Shown here in pieces: positions 35,012-46,386 of a stretch of DNA of 64,000 nt. The notes beneath the pieces were generated by a model. That model was not told where the DNA came from, searched no databases, and was given only the letters and a program-made list of their open reading frames with translations. The stretch's first letter is position 1; every line of letters starts with the position of its first letter. The DNA comes from Phallusia mammillata (lineage: Eukaryota > Chordata > Ascidiacea > Phlebobranchia > Ascidiidae), in NCBI GenBank assembly GCA_003260075.1, contig QLIY01000046.1, positions 242,081-306,080 of the forward strand, written 5' to 3'. Made by a program: the position numbers and the translations under genes.

Positions 35012-37456
35012 GGTTTTTAAGCATTTCTGTACTAACAAACTGCTTTTAAAAATATAACGTACCCTCTAATTTAAGCTTAAGAATAAACTAAAAATAACCC
35101 AACTTAAACTCTCTACTTTCATCACAGGTTGCTCAACTTCAATCAGAAGTGGAAGTTCTGAAAAAGCTTGCTCAAAATGGTAGTGGCCCTGTATCGAACA
35201 TTGCAATTCCCAAGAAAATCGACCCAACTTCGGAAGATGTTATAAATGCCCTGAATGAACAACTTATACAAGTGAGTGGTGCATACTTTTACAAGCTCTA
35301 TTTGTGAAGCAGTGTATTTCCACAGCAAATGATATTAATACTGTATAAACCTAGCATAAGTAAAAACCATAGTAAGAAACAATTTATATGTCATCTCATA
35401 CCTTTAATTCTTTATTGTTGATGTTTATCCTTATGTGTATTGTAAACATGATAAATATACTACTCTACCTCAACAAAGTGGAAATTGTTGTGTTAAAGTT
35501 ATAGCCAGCAATCAACCTGAAACATAGAAAACAACAATAGTTAATTAATATGGAAAACAGGTCAGTACTGTACATCAGAACATTTCTAGACATTAAAGGC
35601 ATGTAATCAAGAGGGATTTGAACACAAAAATCGGCTCGTACAAAACCTGTTCAAACTGTAAACTGTGTACCAACAATTTATTTGTAAAATAATAAATATC
35701 AAAAAGGGGAAAATTGTTTTAAACTAATGGTAATATTTGGGACCAATGTGTGCTATTTGTTTTTTTTGACAGATTTTGGAAGAGACATCGAAAAAGGATG
35801 GCACTGTTCAGGAGCTGAAGGAAGCATTGGAAAATGACAGACGTCAGCTTGATGTTCTTCGACACCAGACACATTTGCTGTACAAAGGTAACATTATACT
35901 AAATGAACATTGAAATTGACCCAATATCTGTAACATTATGCCCAAACCACAGAATTCACCTCACATTCTCAAGTATTTTATATTATTGCATGTTGTTTTG
36001 TTTATTATAAATCACTCATGAAATAAGATTTTTGACTATTTTGATTTTTGTGTCTCAATTTCCACTTTTGTGAAAGTTTGCTTTTTCGTTAGGAGATTTG
36101 GTCACACAATAAGTACAGATTTTGAATGCTTCGCCTGGCCTTTTTAGTGCTTGTGGACTCATTAAACTCTTTATAATTGCAAGTATTTCTTTAGAATATT
36201 CTACGGCAAAGGAAAGTTGGGCTGCTGATAAGAAAACGTTAGGAAATGAGAAAAGAAAGCTGCAAGGAAAAATCGAGGATGATTCTGTAAAGATTAAAGA
36301 GTATGATGTAAGTGCTGTACAAAAATAGTTAGGCTAATTTTGGCATTGTGCATGTTTTTAGCCACTTTTCAGCAGAAAGAAAAAGTAATGTAATGTGCAC
36401 TATCCAAATTATTCTGGAAATAAATTAGAATATTGTTAATTTTGTCATTACAGAGGTTGCTTGACGCCCTGAAGTCAAACCCTGATGACATGAAAAAGAA
36501 GCTTGCAGAAACTTCCAGAAAAGTATCCCTGTTACGTGTTAATGAGAAGACGCTTATACGGAGACATAGAGGTAAACTATTGTTGTTTATTTATTTTAGT
36601 TGTCAGAAACAAATTATGGAAAATGTTGAAAAAGTATATTAGCAAAATTTTCAAAACTCTTAATTTTTATTTTGTTTTAGCTCTGGAATCAACTGAAGAT
36701 TTGCTAACTCAACAGAACACAAGATTGCGCAATGAAATTTCTCAGATGGAAAAAGCTGTGTCTGAAAGAATTGGATATCTTGAGAGATACAGGGCTATGG
36801 CCACTTACAAAATAAGTGAGTACTTGTTGAACTCACTCCTTTTGATAGTTTATCTGTAGTTTACTTATCACATATTTTTTGCAGATGCTCTTCAAAAAGG
36901 AATGGAGAACAGTGTCCCTGAAAGTGAACTAACATTAGTCAATCGCAGATTTGATGAGCTTACATCCAAATACCGGGATTTGTTGCAGAAAGAAAATCAG
37001 TTTGTGGCGAGAAATGTCAAAGCTGAAACCCTCCAGGTAAGCTGTTGATTGAATATCGGAAAATCGAATTTGTAAAAAAAAGTTTAGCTTAATATTAGGT
37101 GAGACAAATTCATTGACACATTTTGTTTGCTCTGTTATTCGTTTGTTTTTGTAAAGCATCTTTCTCAAATGTATTATACTTATTGAGCACTTTGAAGGAA
37201 CTGGGCACTTTATCATGTCAGGTCCGGTGTAAACAAATGGCTGGAAAATATTTAAATTTATTTCTAAACCATTTGTTGTTTTCAGGAGGAGATAAAGATC
37301 ATTTCTGAGGAGGCCCAAGTTCTTAGACAAGAATTATCTCTGGAAAAGGAAAAGAGACACACACTGGAGGAAAACTTCAGAAAAGTTGGATCACTTGGAG
37401 GAAACACAGGAAAAGGCTCCATACCAAAATTTGAAGCTTCCTCTGCCCTGCAACAG
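28279..37456 (+). CDS. CEP290: CEP290 ciliary transition-zone protein, exons 1-21
   Basis: Coding exons: 28279-28458, 28567-28671, 29754-29951, 30087-30242, 30313-30495, 30804-31016, 31989-32150, 32497-32665, 32761-32846, 33073-33252, 33676-33806, 33868-33994, 34209-34346, 34521-34676, 35128-35271, 35773-35887, 36195-36307, 36454-36571, 36681-36815, 36885-37036, 37286-37456. All phases match, giving 1044 codons. The product is almost continuous coiled coil. Diagnostic matches to vertebrate CEP290 include the start (MAPDVNW versus MPPNINW), QYRAENQILLKEIEKLEDER, LKGQVDQLTGRN and IPSLERL. CEP290 builds the Y-links of the ciliary transition zone and gates protein entry to cilia. The ATG at 28279 aligns with the vertebrate start. 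Intron 6 contains a 10-G run and an 88-G run, but the exon 6-7 spacing matches the vertebrate protein, so no coding sequence seems lost. Confidence 0.97.
28958..29530 (-). mobile_element. TA-flanked MITE (Tc1/pogo-like), copy 2, inverted
   Basis: A 573-bp element in CEP290 intron 2, flanked by TA (28956-28957, 29531-29532). It is the reverse complement of the element at 22120-22695 along most of its length, including the internal stretch around the Bgl-type agatct and the terminal motifs. The two copies bracket the nucleotidyltransferase-TPR gene. Confidence 0.86.
31543..31958. repeat. Duplication with 10-G and 88-G runs in CEP290 intron 6
   Basis: About 110 bp at 31543-31653 recur at 31758-31870. 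Between and after them are G runs 31748-31757 and 31871-31958. Few substitutions are visible. Interpreted as redundant allelic contig ends plus a longer gap. Confidence 0.85.
33391..33642. repeat. 120-bp duplication joined by an 11-G run (CEP290 intron 10)
   Basis: 33391-33510 and 33522-33642 are colinear with very few differences, for example agcactatt versus agcaatatt. The G run is at 33511-33521. Purely intronic. Confidence 0.88.
34946..35010. other. 65-G run in CEP290 intron 14
   Basis: A homogeneous G run that probably stands for a gap. Exons on each side keep frame, so no exon need be missing. Confidence 0.75.
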
Positions 37457-37789
37457 GTAAGTGGCATAGACATTTATCTAAATCATTGGCGTATGTGTTG
37501 CTGAGTGTTTGAATGTTTGTATATGCTATGTTTGATACATGAACACAAGAGATTGGTGTTGCAACCAAAAGATAAGAGATTGATAATACAGAGCAGCTGT
37601 TGTTGGCTTTATGTTATCATACAACAGGTTCAACTGGTTTGATTATTACAGTTTATAACTTAATTTTATGAAAGTGTTCAGTGTTCTAACATTTCCTTTC
37701 TTTTGCTGCAGTTAAGGTTTACCTTGTTGTTTAACAAACCTTTTTTTGTTGATGTTATTTGTTTGGCAAAAAAATGTGCAAAGTGAGTT

Positions 37790-38501
37790 TGTTGGCCTTG
37801 ATAAGTTTGTTTTGTACCTTTTTAGTTTTGAAATCAAGTTTTGTTTTTATGCATTGTCTATGCAGCCCAAGCAAAACTGTGTTTTGTTTATCAACGACAG
37901 TTATATATGCTAATTTTATTTTTTATGTCAGAAAAGTTTCAAAGTTTGTTAAAAAAACTACGTATTTTTTCTCTTGTTTCTTATTTGTGCTATAAACAGC
38001 AAATTTATCCAAAAAAAGTCCCAACAAAAGTGTTAGAAAAAATCGAAAAAACGTACAAAACACGGATCGCTGTGATACATGATGATTTACCACCAGCAGA
38101 AGCAGAGCGCTAAAGTTCGGACGTAACTTCCTGATCATTTGGGGGGGGGGTGTTGGCCTTGATAAGTTTGTTTTGTACCTTTTTAGTTTTGAAATCAAGT
38201 TTTGTTTTTATGCATTGTCTATGCAGCCCAAGCAAAACTGTGTTTTGTTTATCAACGACAGTTATATATGCTAATTTTATTTTTTATGTCAGAAAAGTTT
38301 CAAAGTTTGTTAAAAAAACTACGTATTTTTTCTCTTGTTTCTTATTTGTGCTATAAACAGCAAATTTATCCAAAAAAAGTCCCAACAAAAGTGTTAGAAA
38401 AAATCAAAAAAACGTGCAAAACACGGATCGCTGTGATACATGATGATTTACCGCCAGCAGAAGCAGAGCGCTAAAGTTCGGACGTAACTTCCTGATCATT
38501 T
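37790..38501. repeat. 351-bp duplication joined by a 10-G run
   Basis: 37790-38140 and 38151-38501 are colinear with only a few substitutions. Both carry the same short reading frame (see next entry). Interpreted as two alleles placed in tandem. Confidence 0.87.
37999..38113 (+). CDS. Possible terminal exon of an unknown small gene
   Basis: After an acceptor-like ataaacag, an open frame encodes a basic segment ending IHDDLPPAEAER then stop; the second allelic copy is at 38360-38474. The two copies differ by two amino-acid changes (E to K and Y to C) and at least one silent change, so constraint is not obvious. I do not recognise it and could not define upstream exons. Confidence 0.22.
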
Positions 38502-38815
38502 TTCGCTCGTAACGGCTGCGCTAATATGTCACGCTTGACGTGCGGCCGCCAAAATATCAGCCTGTGTTAAAGTTGTTCATGCAGGCTTTGCACGGTATTC
38601 ACCTAAAATATAGCAGGCGCAGTTCGATCTGTGTCAGAGGCAGCTATAGCACTGGAAACGTTATTTTTGGGACTTTAATTTTACAATGCTCTTTGTTTTG
38701 GCTAGAATTGCACTTGTACCGTTAGATTAGATTGTAGACATTGATTAGTTGGTATGGTTTGGGTAGGCTAGCTGTTTTGTTAAGTGGCAAGAGAAGTGCG
38801 CTGCAAGGCCTTTGA

Positions 38816-39845
38816 ATGGAGTTTGGCGAAGACAAAGATGGAAATGACTCTAAAAACCGGGTGAGTGGTTGGTAATATCGTCGCAGTTACTATTTGGAAG
38901 TACTGTGCAATTAACAATGAGCTAGTTTGGCAAAATGTTTATATTTATGTGGTTATCCACGTAGCCTAACTTCAACCCGTTTTGTTTTTTCCCCTTGGTG
39001 TTGTTTTTTCCCTAGCAGTTTATGAGATATATGTTAGCACCATAACGCAATACATGCATTACGATTACATGTTTTCAAAGTGACTTCATATCTTTGTTAA
39101 GACAAATAAATACTGTGCTTGATGCCCGGAAGAATTTTGTAGATATAATATTAGAACTGCATCTTAATAGAAGTTTAACAGTCAATCATATTTTTAGTTA
39201 CAGGGCAAATTTTTGGTTTCGTCCCATTCAATAGACGTCGCAGTAAAAGCGGCGAACAAGAAGTATAACAAACAAGTACGTGCGGTGAAAGTTTCAAAAT
39301 GGAAGTTTGTCTCACTCGCTATCGGGCTAATCTGTCTCCAGTTACTCCAGGTTAGTGTTTTTCATAATGCATGTATATGTCACAACATGGTGGTTTTGCA
39401 ATTTTCCCCACCATATGAAACTTTGCAATGATGGTGTTTTTGGCGAATCCCATGCAAAAGGCCTATCCTTGATTGTGTTAAATTTGTTTTTATTAATAAA
39501 GTGAATAGTACAGTTATTTGTTTGTTTCTAGATAATCCTGGTCCAAATTATACATTTCCCGAGTTCGGTTCTCACTTGGCTTTTCACCGCATTTAGTGTT
39601 TTAACCATCGGTTTTAAGTTGATCGAGCAATGTTGGCCTCTACGAGCGAATTTTTCCAAAGCTAAAGAAGGTATAGTAGTGGACACCGTGCCGTATATGA
39701 ATAAAACTAAATGTTTTTCTCAGCTGTACTGCCGATTTGGGAACAAAAACAATTGATGGAATATTCACAAATTGCTGCTTCTTGCGGTGGAGAAGTAAAA
39801 AACATCAACACAATGTTGTCGGAAGCTTTGTCGCCTGACCTCTAA
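38816..39845 (+). CDS. Nested two-TM gene A (divergent paralog)
   Basis: Exons 38816-38860, 39204-39350, 39532-39670, 39724-39845; 150 aa; phases 0, 0, 1. Residues about 45-70 (KFVSLAIGLICLQLLQIILV) and about 77-97 (VLTWLFTAFSVLTIGFKLIE) are predicted membrane helices. A basic region precedes the first helix and a short tail follows the second. The TM2 exon is exactly 139 nt, as in genes B-D, and the intron positions match. The tail has lost the YRL..MEAG and W-N motifs of the others. AATAAA is at 39887-39892, 42 nt after the stop. This is the most divergent member. Function unknown. Confidence 0.78.
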
Positions 39846-40282
39846 CAACAACATGTCATTGGTCAAGCAGACTTCTTCCGCTTAATAATAAATGATACGT
39901 CGAAAAGAAACGTGACCATTTCGTCCATGCAAATGCAGGCAAAAATCGCTTGTTTCTGTACTTTGACATTTGTTCCCGTGTTTGACTGATTTTCGCATTA
40001 ACCAATTGGCACTTTTTAAATGTGCCAAACTTTTCCAGCTTGTTTACGTGTGAAGTATAATGTACCAATTTTAAAGACAAAAATATTATCAAATATATGT
40101 TTCAAACAATACACACGCACGCACACGGTATCATTGCTACGTATTACTTGTTATCTGTGATTGTTCTCACGGTAAATGCCCACGAACTACTCCATAATTA
40201 TATTTGTACAAAAGAATGCGTGTTATTTTGTGCAAATTGTATGAAGTATAAAGCCATATCTTCATTTTAAGATATTATATAG

Positions 40283-40998
40283 CAGGAGTGGCCAGACTCG
40301 CTTCATGCTCGAGCCGCAGATCACAAAACTTAGTTCTAAAAGAGCCGCAACGCAAAAAATTAAAAACGAATTTATTCACTCACAATGAAGAGTAGGCTAT
40401 CAAATAATGATTATTGTTATGTGGTGATAATGTGAGTCTTTACCTGGGCTGCAAGTTGTTTGAAATTAGGCTGATGTAATGGAAATTGTGTTTAGATTCG
40501 TAATGACCTTTAAAGTTACCAGTTTTGTAATGACTGAGCGAAGCTTGACGAACAAGACACACAGGTTTACCTCCACTATCAATGAATGCAAACTCCCCTC
40601 CCATTCTGTTTTAAAAGTTATATTTTCCTTTCTTTGTTTGCAATTTTTTTCTCAACGACATTCTTTTGGCCAAATTTTGCAGTTATTGCTAGTATAAGCA
40701 GCCATACAAATGTAAAATGCTTTTAATGTAAGACCTGACTTACATCTTCAATCATGACAATATATTTGAATACAATGCAGAAGCTAGCACGCTTCTGTAC
40801 TATAGAATGTTCTTTTCGGTTTTCGGAATGGTTATCACACACAGTCAGTTTATTGCTAATACGTGATAGAATGCATTGTTTTATCGTCGGGTTAAACAAT
40901 TCGGCAAGTTGGAGAAATGCATGTGCAACATTAAAGAGCCGCAATCAAAGACTGAAAGAGCCGCATGCGGCTCGGGAGCCGCAGTTTAGCCACCCCTG
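40283..40998. mobile_element. hAT-like element, 716 bp, between nested genes A and B
   Basis: Begins caggagtggccagactcgc and ends agtttagccacccctg, flanked by the 8-bp direct repeat ttatatag (40275-40282 and 40999-41006). The right end carries repeated gagccgcat/ggctcgg motifs. No transposase is recognised. Confidence 0.87.
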
Positions 40999-41406
40999 TT
41001 ATATAGTGTCACTGGTTGCTATTGCAATAAATTGCCAAAAAGTTGTTTTTGTTTACAATACTGTACAACCCAACTGCAAACCAAGCAGCATTAGCGGTGT
41101 TTAAACTTATTTCATACACAACCGGTACTTCGTAAGCTCGAACGAAAACGGTAACTGGGCCATGTTATGATAATGCATAGAAAATCGTCGGATCGGGCAG
41201 AAAATCCGTTTCCAGGTTTCACTGAATTCGCAGAAGTTGTCGGTAATTGTCCTGTATTCGCAGGTAGTTTTTGCGTTCTATAAAGTACAGCTTTCACTTG
41301 TTGCTTTTAATCGCCCGCGGCGAAATAGCTGTGCTGAGACTGAACAGAATCGCTGATATCTAAGGAGAAAGCTTTGTTATATTTGAGTTTGTGTGGTAAA
41401 GTTAAG

Positions 41407-41759
41407 TTTGTTATTCTGTTTTGAAACTCGTATTACTGTAGAAAACTCGGATATGGATTCGGAAAAAGGTATGTTTTATACGCTGTGAATTGAGATTTAG
41501 GTGTTTTTGTTGAGATTTAAGGTTTTTGTATTCTTCAGAACCTCTTATGAAAGAAATATCTTGTGAAACACCAACCTAGGGGGGGGGGGTTTGTTATTCT
41601 GTTTTGAAACTCGTATTACTGTAGAAAACTTGGATATGGATTCGGAAAAAGGTACGTTTTATACGCTGTGAATTGAGATTTAGGTGTTTTTGTTGAGATC
41701 TAAGGTTTTTGTTTTCTTCAGAACCTCTTATGAAAGAAATATCTTGTGAAACACCAACC
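41407..41759. repeat. 170-bp duplication carrying exon 1 of nested gene B
   Basis: 41407-41578 and 41590-41759 are near identical around the G run 41579-41589. Each copy holds the start exon (ATG at 41453 or 41636), and the first also holds a truncated exon 2. Only the second copy is complete through exon 2. Confidence 0.88.
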
Positions 41760-43329
41760 TATTCTGCAGGTACATATAAATACATTGTTTGTGCAAAGTA
41801 CTGCTAAGGTTATTTTTGCGCACAGTAAAGGGCAAAAACGCCGCGATATAATAATTCAATACAAATAAAAAAGTACGTGATAATGTAATTTGGAATGAAT
41901 GTTACATACAGACTAAGTTTTTCGTGTAAACTGTTTTTGTGTTTGATAGTTTTGCTTTATTGAGGCAGCAAATGTATTCTAACCAAGGAAAAACATAGGG
42001 GGGGGGGATGTGTTTCCCAGTTTTTGCTTTATTGAGGCAGCAAATGTATTCTAACCAAGGAAAAACATATTTGCAGCTTTGCTAAAACAGGAATATCCAC
42101 AACCTACACAGTGTTTGCATAGTCAGTGTTGTCCGGCTGCTAATCGATTGGACCCAAACTCAAACTTAAAGACCACTGGAAAGAAAAAGTCACCATTTCT
42201 TGAAAGAGATTTAGAGGTAAAAACGTTTCTTTTTTTGCATGTTGTTTAATTTATCATTTAAAACGTTCAGCAACTGGCTTATATAGTGTTGATGTTTTTA
42301 ATTAATCGCAGTGGCTACAGATTCCTCTACCTAGTTTGAAATGGACAAATCTTTTTACAGCGTCCACGCGAGCTCCGTAAAGAATGAATAACGAGATAAC
42401 TGAATGTAGCGCCTAATACACAAATACAACTATTGTAACTAATTGTACTGTACTTGTCCATTACTTGACAATGCCCGAATTATTCTCTTTGTATTCACTT
42501 GTAACTTTTAATTTCAGGTAAAGAATCCAGGTGATGTTGATGTCAGAATATTGCTTGAAGGACTGGTAAAGCGATTCAGTAACGGGTATTGGAAATGGCG
42601 AAGACGGGCGACTGTGTTCAAATTTGCCAATCTCTTTGTTACAATAATCCTCATACTCTTGCAAGTAGCTCAGGTGAGAACATAAAAACGAACTCCCAAC
42701 CTTCTCAGTCCTTTTTTCACATTAGCACTGACGCAGACTTCAATCCATTTTTTTGTTTAAGTCATATAATAAACCATTGGAATTAGCGGTACTTTTGTCA
42801 AAATACTGCCCATTTTAGTAACATGGTTTACATGCATACGCAGCTTGACAAAATTTCCAATTATCTGTGATATTAAGGTAAGATGATCTTTGGTCGTACT
42901 TAAACGTTTCTTTTTTGACAGGTTGCAGTTTTTCAAGTTGTTTCTCTTGACTATAAGATTAAAACAACAGTTGCTACAATTCTGCCTGCGGTTACTGGCG
43001 CCGTGCTTGCCATACAGCAAAAACTAAAATGGTCGGAAAAGGCTGTTAAAAGCAAGAAAAGTAAGTTATATTGTTTTTTAAGTATCTTTTGTATCGTTTA
43101 TGAATACGGGTTGGATAAAAATAGGTCGAATCAATTTCGTGTTCCGGACGTAACGGTTATCGAGCACATGCTTCTGTTTATATCCCAGTATTATGGGCCC
43201 GTCGCATATGTTGAAACGAAATTTGCCGGTTTTACCTAGAATATTCGTCGAAATTGCAATAACTTTTTCGACAAATAGTTTATTACCCACAGAGTTGCTT
43301 AGGGTAAACATAACAGCGTATAGGTTCTA

Positions 43330-43401
<72 letters not shown>

Positions 43402-43944
43402 GTTTACCGCTTTGCAGATTTCGATGATAAAATTTACCCCACGTCTCTTTCACGTTTTCATTTTGCATACCCCCCCAAAAAAAATTGGTTTGCTTTCATT
43501 TACTTTTATAGCATTTCAAATTGACCCCCGGTTGTGGATTTCTGTGCAATGTAGTGTAGCCAGTAGTCACGTGACGAAATATGTGCAAAGCGCCGTTTTT
43601 TTTGAACAAACTAAATTTAGGGAAATATGATTTACACAGGAATTACACATTCAGAAATATCCAATCATTTTGTCTTATTTTCGGCATAAACGTGTTTTGA
43701 CTGAACGCGCATCTTTTTCCTTTATGCTGCAAGTTTATACCTTGGTTACAGTAGTAGGGTCGAACACTGTCAAAGTTTTGCATTGTTTACAGGCGCAGCG
43801 TTGTGTAAGAAGTTGCGCAGTCACGCTGAGTACAGACTGGACTTGATGGAGGCTGGTGCCGTTTTGGATGATACTGTCAAATTGTGGAACGCCTCATTGC
43901 GTGTGGAATCAACCGAACTTCCTGCTTTTCTGATGGCTTATTAA
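41636..43944 (+). CDS. Nested two-TM gene B (SLATT-like fold proposed)
   Basis: Exons 41636-41651 (alternative copy 41453-41468), 41722-41769, 42077-42216, 42518-42673, 42922-43060, 43793-43944; 216 aa. Order of parts: a polar N-terminus; PFLERDLE; a basic amphipathic stretch (KWRRRATVFK); TM1 (ANLFVTIILILLQVAQVAV); TM2 in VATILPAVTGAVLAI; then WSEKAVKSKK; then YRLDLMEAG and VKLWN; ending AY. Two closely spaced helices followed by a cytosolic helix resemble SLATT-type domains, but the match is by eye. A 71-G run interrupts the last intron. AATAAA is at 44003-44008, 59 nt after the stop. The best-preserved member of the array. Confidence 0.86.
41948..42069. repeat. 50-bp duplication joined by a 10-G run
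   Basis: The segment from tttgctttattgaggc to ccaaggaaaaacata occurs at 41948-41997 and about 42019-42069. The G run 41998-42007 lies between, just upstream of gene B exon 3. Confidence 0.85.
43330..43400. other. 71-G run in the last intron of nested gene B
   Basis: A pure G run, probably an unresolved gap. Flanking exons still splice in phase. Confidence 0.75.
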
Positions 43945-44056
43945 CAAATTTGTTGGATTGTTTGGGTTTAACATTTAGTGGTTTATCATGAGTTGCAGAA
44001 AAAATAAAATAAAACAAAAATATTGTTTGGCCTTTTTGTTTTGAGTTGCACAACGA

Positions 44057-45396
44057 ACAAGTTTATCCGCCAAAAGCTTACTTTGAGCTAAGCTAACGTC
44101 TTATTTAGTGATTCCACATTTGTGTTATTCTTACACAAAAATGAACTGTCACGTATAGTTGTGAAACGGGCATGTTTTTAAAGTGATGTACTTGAATGCG
44201 GTTCCTTGACCGGCAAAATTATTAGCAACGGCAAAAAAACGAGTATTTTGCCTATTTGACTGTGTGAGTTCTGCTTTCCATTACCACAATCGCCTTTTGT
44301 TTAAATCTACCTGGTTGTTTTTGACAGGATTTAAGCAGTCCTGTGTACCAAGTTTATTGGTAGGGCGTGGTGGGCTGTTCGCTCATTTTTGCTGATTTTT
44401 TCGATGCGCGCAAAGCTATTGGTGTGTCGGTCGGAAACGGCTCTATTCAACCCACGCAACGGTTTGCGCAGATTCTGATTTTCCCAGAACACTGACAGTG
44501 TTGGGAGCGCGAACGGGAAAACATCCTACCATGTTGCGTGTTTCCAAAAGACAAACCGACCAATGCTATTATTCAACTGTACACATCCGCTGCAGTGAAC
44601 TCACATATTTGATTTTTTGCCGAACTTCCACGTAAATTTTTGATTTGCTTTTACGGCTTTTATGGATCTTAAAAATACGTTGGAGAATTTGGTTGTGTTT
44701 TTTGGATAGCGGTGTATAGTGCGGGGGGGGGGAAGGAACAAGTTTATTCGCCAAAAGCTCATTTTGAGCTAAGCTAACGTCTTATTTAGTGATTCCACAT
44801 TTGCTTTATTCTCATACAAAATTGAACTGTCACGTACAGTTGTGAAAAGGGTATGTTTTTAACGCGATATAGCCTACTTGAATGCGGTTCCTTGACAACC
44901 GCAAAAGAACGAGTATTTTGCCTATTTGACTGTGTGTGTTCTGCTTTCCATCACCACAATCGCCTTTTGTGAAAATATACCTGATTAGTTTTGACAGGAT
45001 TTAAGCCGTCCTGTGTCCTTAGTTTATTGGGAGGGCGTGGTGGGCTGTTTTGCTCATTTTTGCTGATTTTTTCGATGCGCGCAAAGCTATTGGTGTGTCG
45101 GTCGGAAACGGCTCTATTCAACCCACGCAACGGTTTGCGCAGATTCTGATTTTCCCAGAACACTGACAGTGTTGGGAGCGCGAACGGGAAAACATCCTAC
45201 CATGTTGCGTGTTTCCAAAAGACAAACCGACCAATGCTATTATTCAACTGTACACATCCGCTGCAGTGAACTCACACATTTGGTTTTTTTTGCCGAACTT
45301 CCACGTTATTTTTTTGATTTGCTTTTACGGCTTTTATGGATCTTAAAGATACGTTGGAGAATTTGGTTGTGTTTTTTGGATAGCGGTGTATAGTGC
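44057..45396. repeat. About 665-bp duplication joined by a 10-G run
   Basis: 44057-44722 and about 44734-45396 are colinear with scattered substitutions and small indels. Both copies end at tatagtgc directly before G runs (44723-44732 and 45397-45406). The longest apparent allelic duplication in the window; it lies between nested genes B and C and contains no recognised exon. Confidence 0.87.
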
Positions 45397-45406
45397 GGGG
45401 GGGGGG

Positions 45407-45785
45407 TCCAAAAAGTCTGTCATATAAACCTGGTTTAAGACGCAACACATCTTTATGATAAGTTTGGGGGGGGGGGATTGGCTTTTGTATTATTGAGAAG
45501 TAATTTTCAAGATGTCGTTGACAACCGAAACCAGTAAGTTTGTTGTTTTGTTTCCTAATTGCAACCTATAGTTTTATCATGTATTGTTTCAGCTCCGTTG
45601 CTCACTACACCATCCACCACAACTCTCTCCACATCGAGCAGTGGTAAGTCTTTATATATAGTCTCTCTATATATTTATGTATAAAATCGTGTAGTTTATT
45701 CTTAAACCTATACCACAAGCCCCTGTATTAAAAAGTCATATAAACCTGGTTTAAGACGCAACACATCTTTATGATAAGTTTGGGA
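45407..45785. repeat. Small duplication around the start of nested gene C
   Basis: 45407-45465 recurs at about 45730-45785 (core cataaacctggtttaagacg). Here the first copy is an orphan fragment bounded by two G runs (45397-45406 and 45466-45476). The second is inside gene C intron 2. A short redundant contig was apparently placed just before gene C. Confidence 0.8.
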
Positions 45786-46306
45786 TGACGTATTACTCTT
45801 TCTTATAGGAACAGCAACCACAAGCCTAACAACAACAAAAGCAACAACCGCCGCTGCCAACACTGCAGCAACAACAACAAATACTACTACTACAACAACA
45901 GCCACAGAGGCTACAACTGCAAAAACAACTGATAGCAAGAAGGTTAAAGCGTCTGCTCCGTTTCTACATCGCAAAATCGAGGTTCGTTATGACGAAATAA
46001 ATATCTAGGTTCACAAACTGCCTGATTGAAGTGGTCTACTATCTTCTTTTTTATATTTATCGAAAATTTTATAGATAATCAGCTGTTTTCTTTCTTTATA
46101 ATATTCGATCACAAATTTTTCTTGACGGCTTGCTAGTTCGTTTTAATCAAGTTTTTTTTATTGTTAGTGCGTAAAAACACTCTTGCATGGGTATTTATCG
46201 CAAAGAAATGAAATCATTTTTTTTCGTGCAGGTGAAAAATCCTCTGGAAATAGACAACAAGATTTTGCTGCAAAATATGAAAACGAGATTGGAGGCAAGC
46301 CGCGAA

Positions 46307-46386
<80 letters not shown>

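Noticed and set aside
44057-45396. Segmental duplication giving a fifth nested gene
   Set aside because: The duplicated 665 bp contain no exon of the family and look like two alleles of the spacer.
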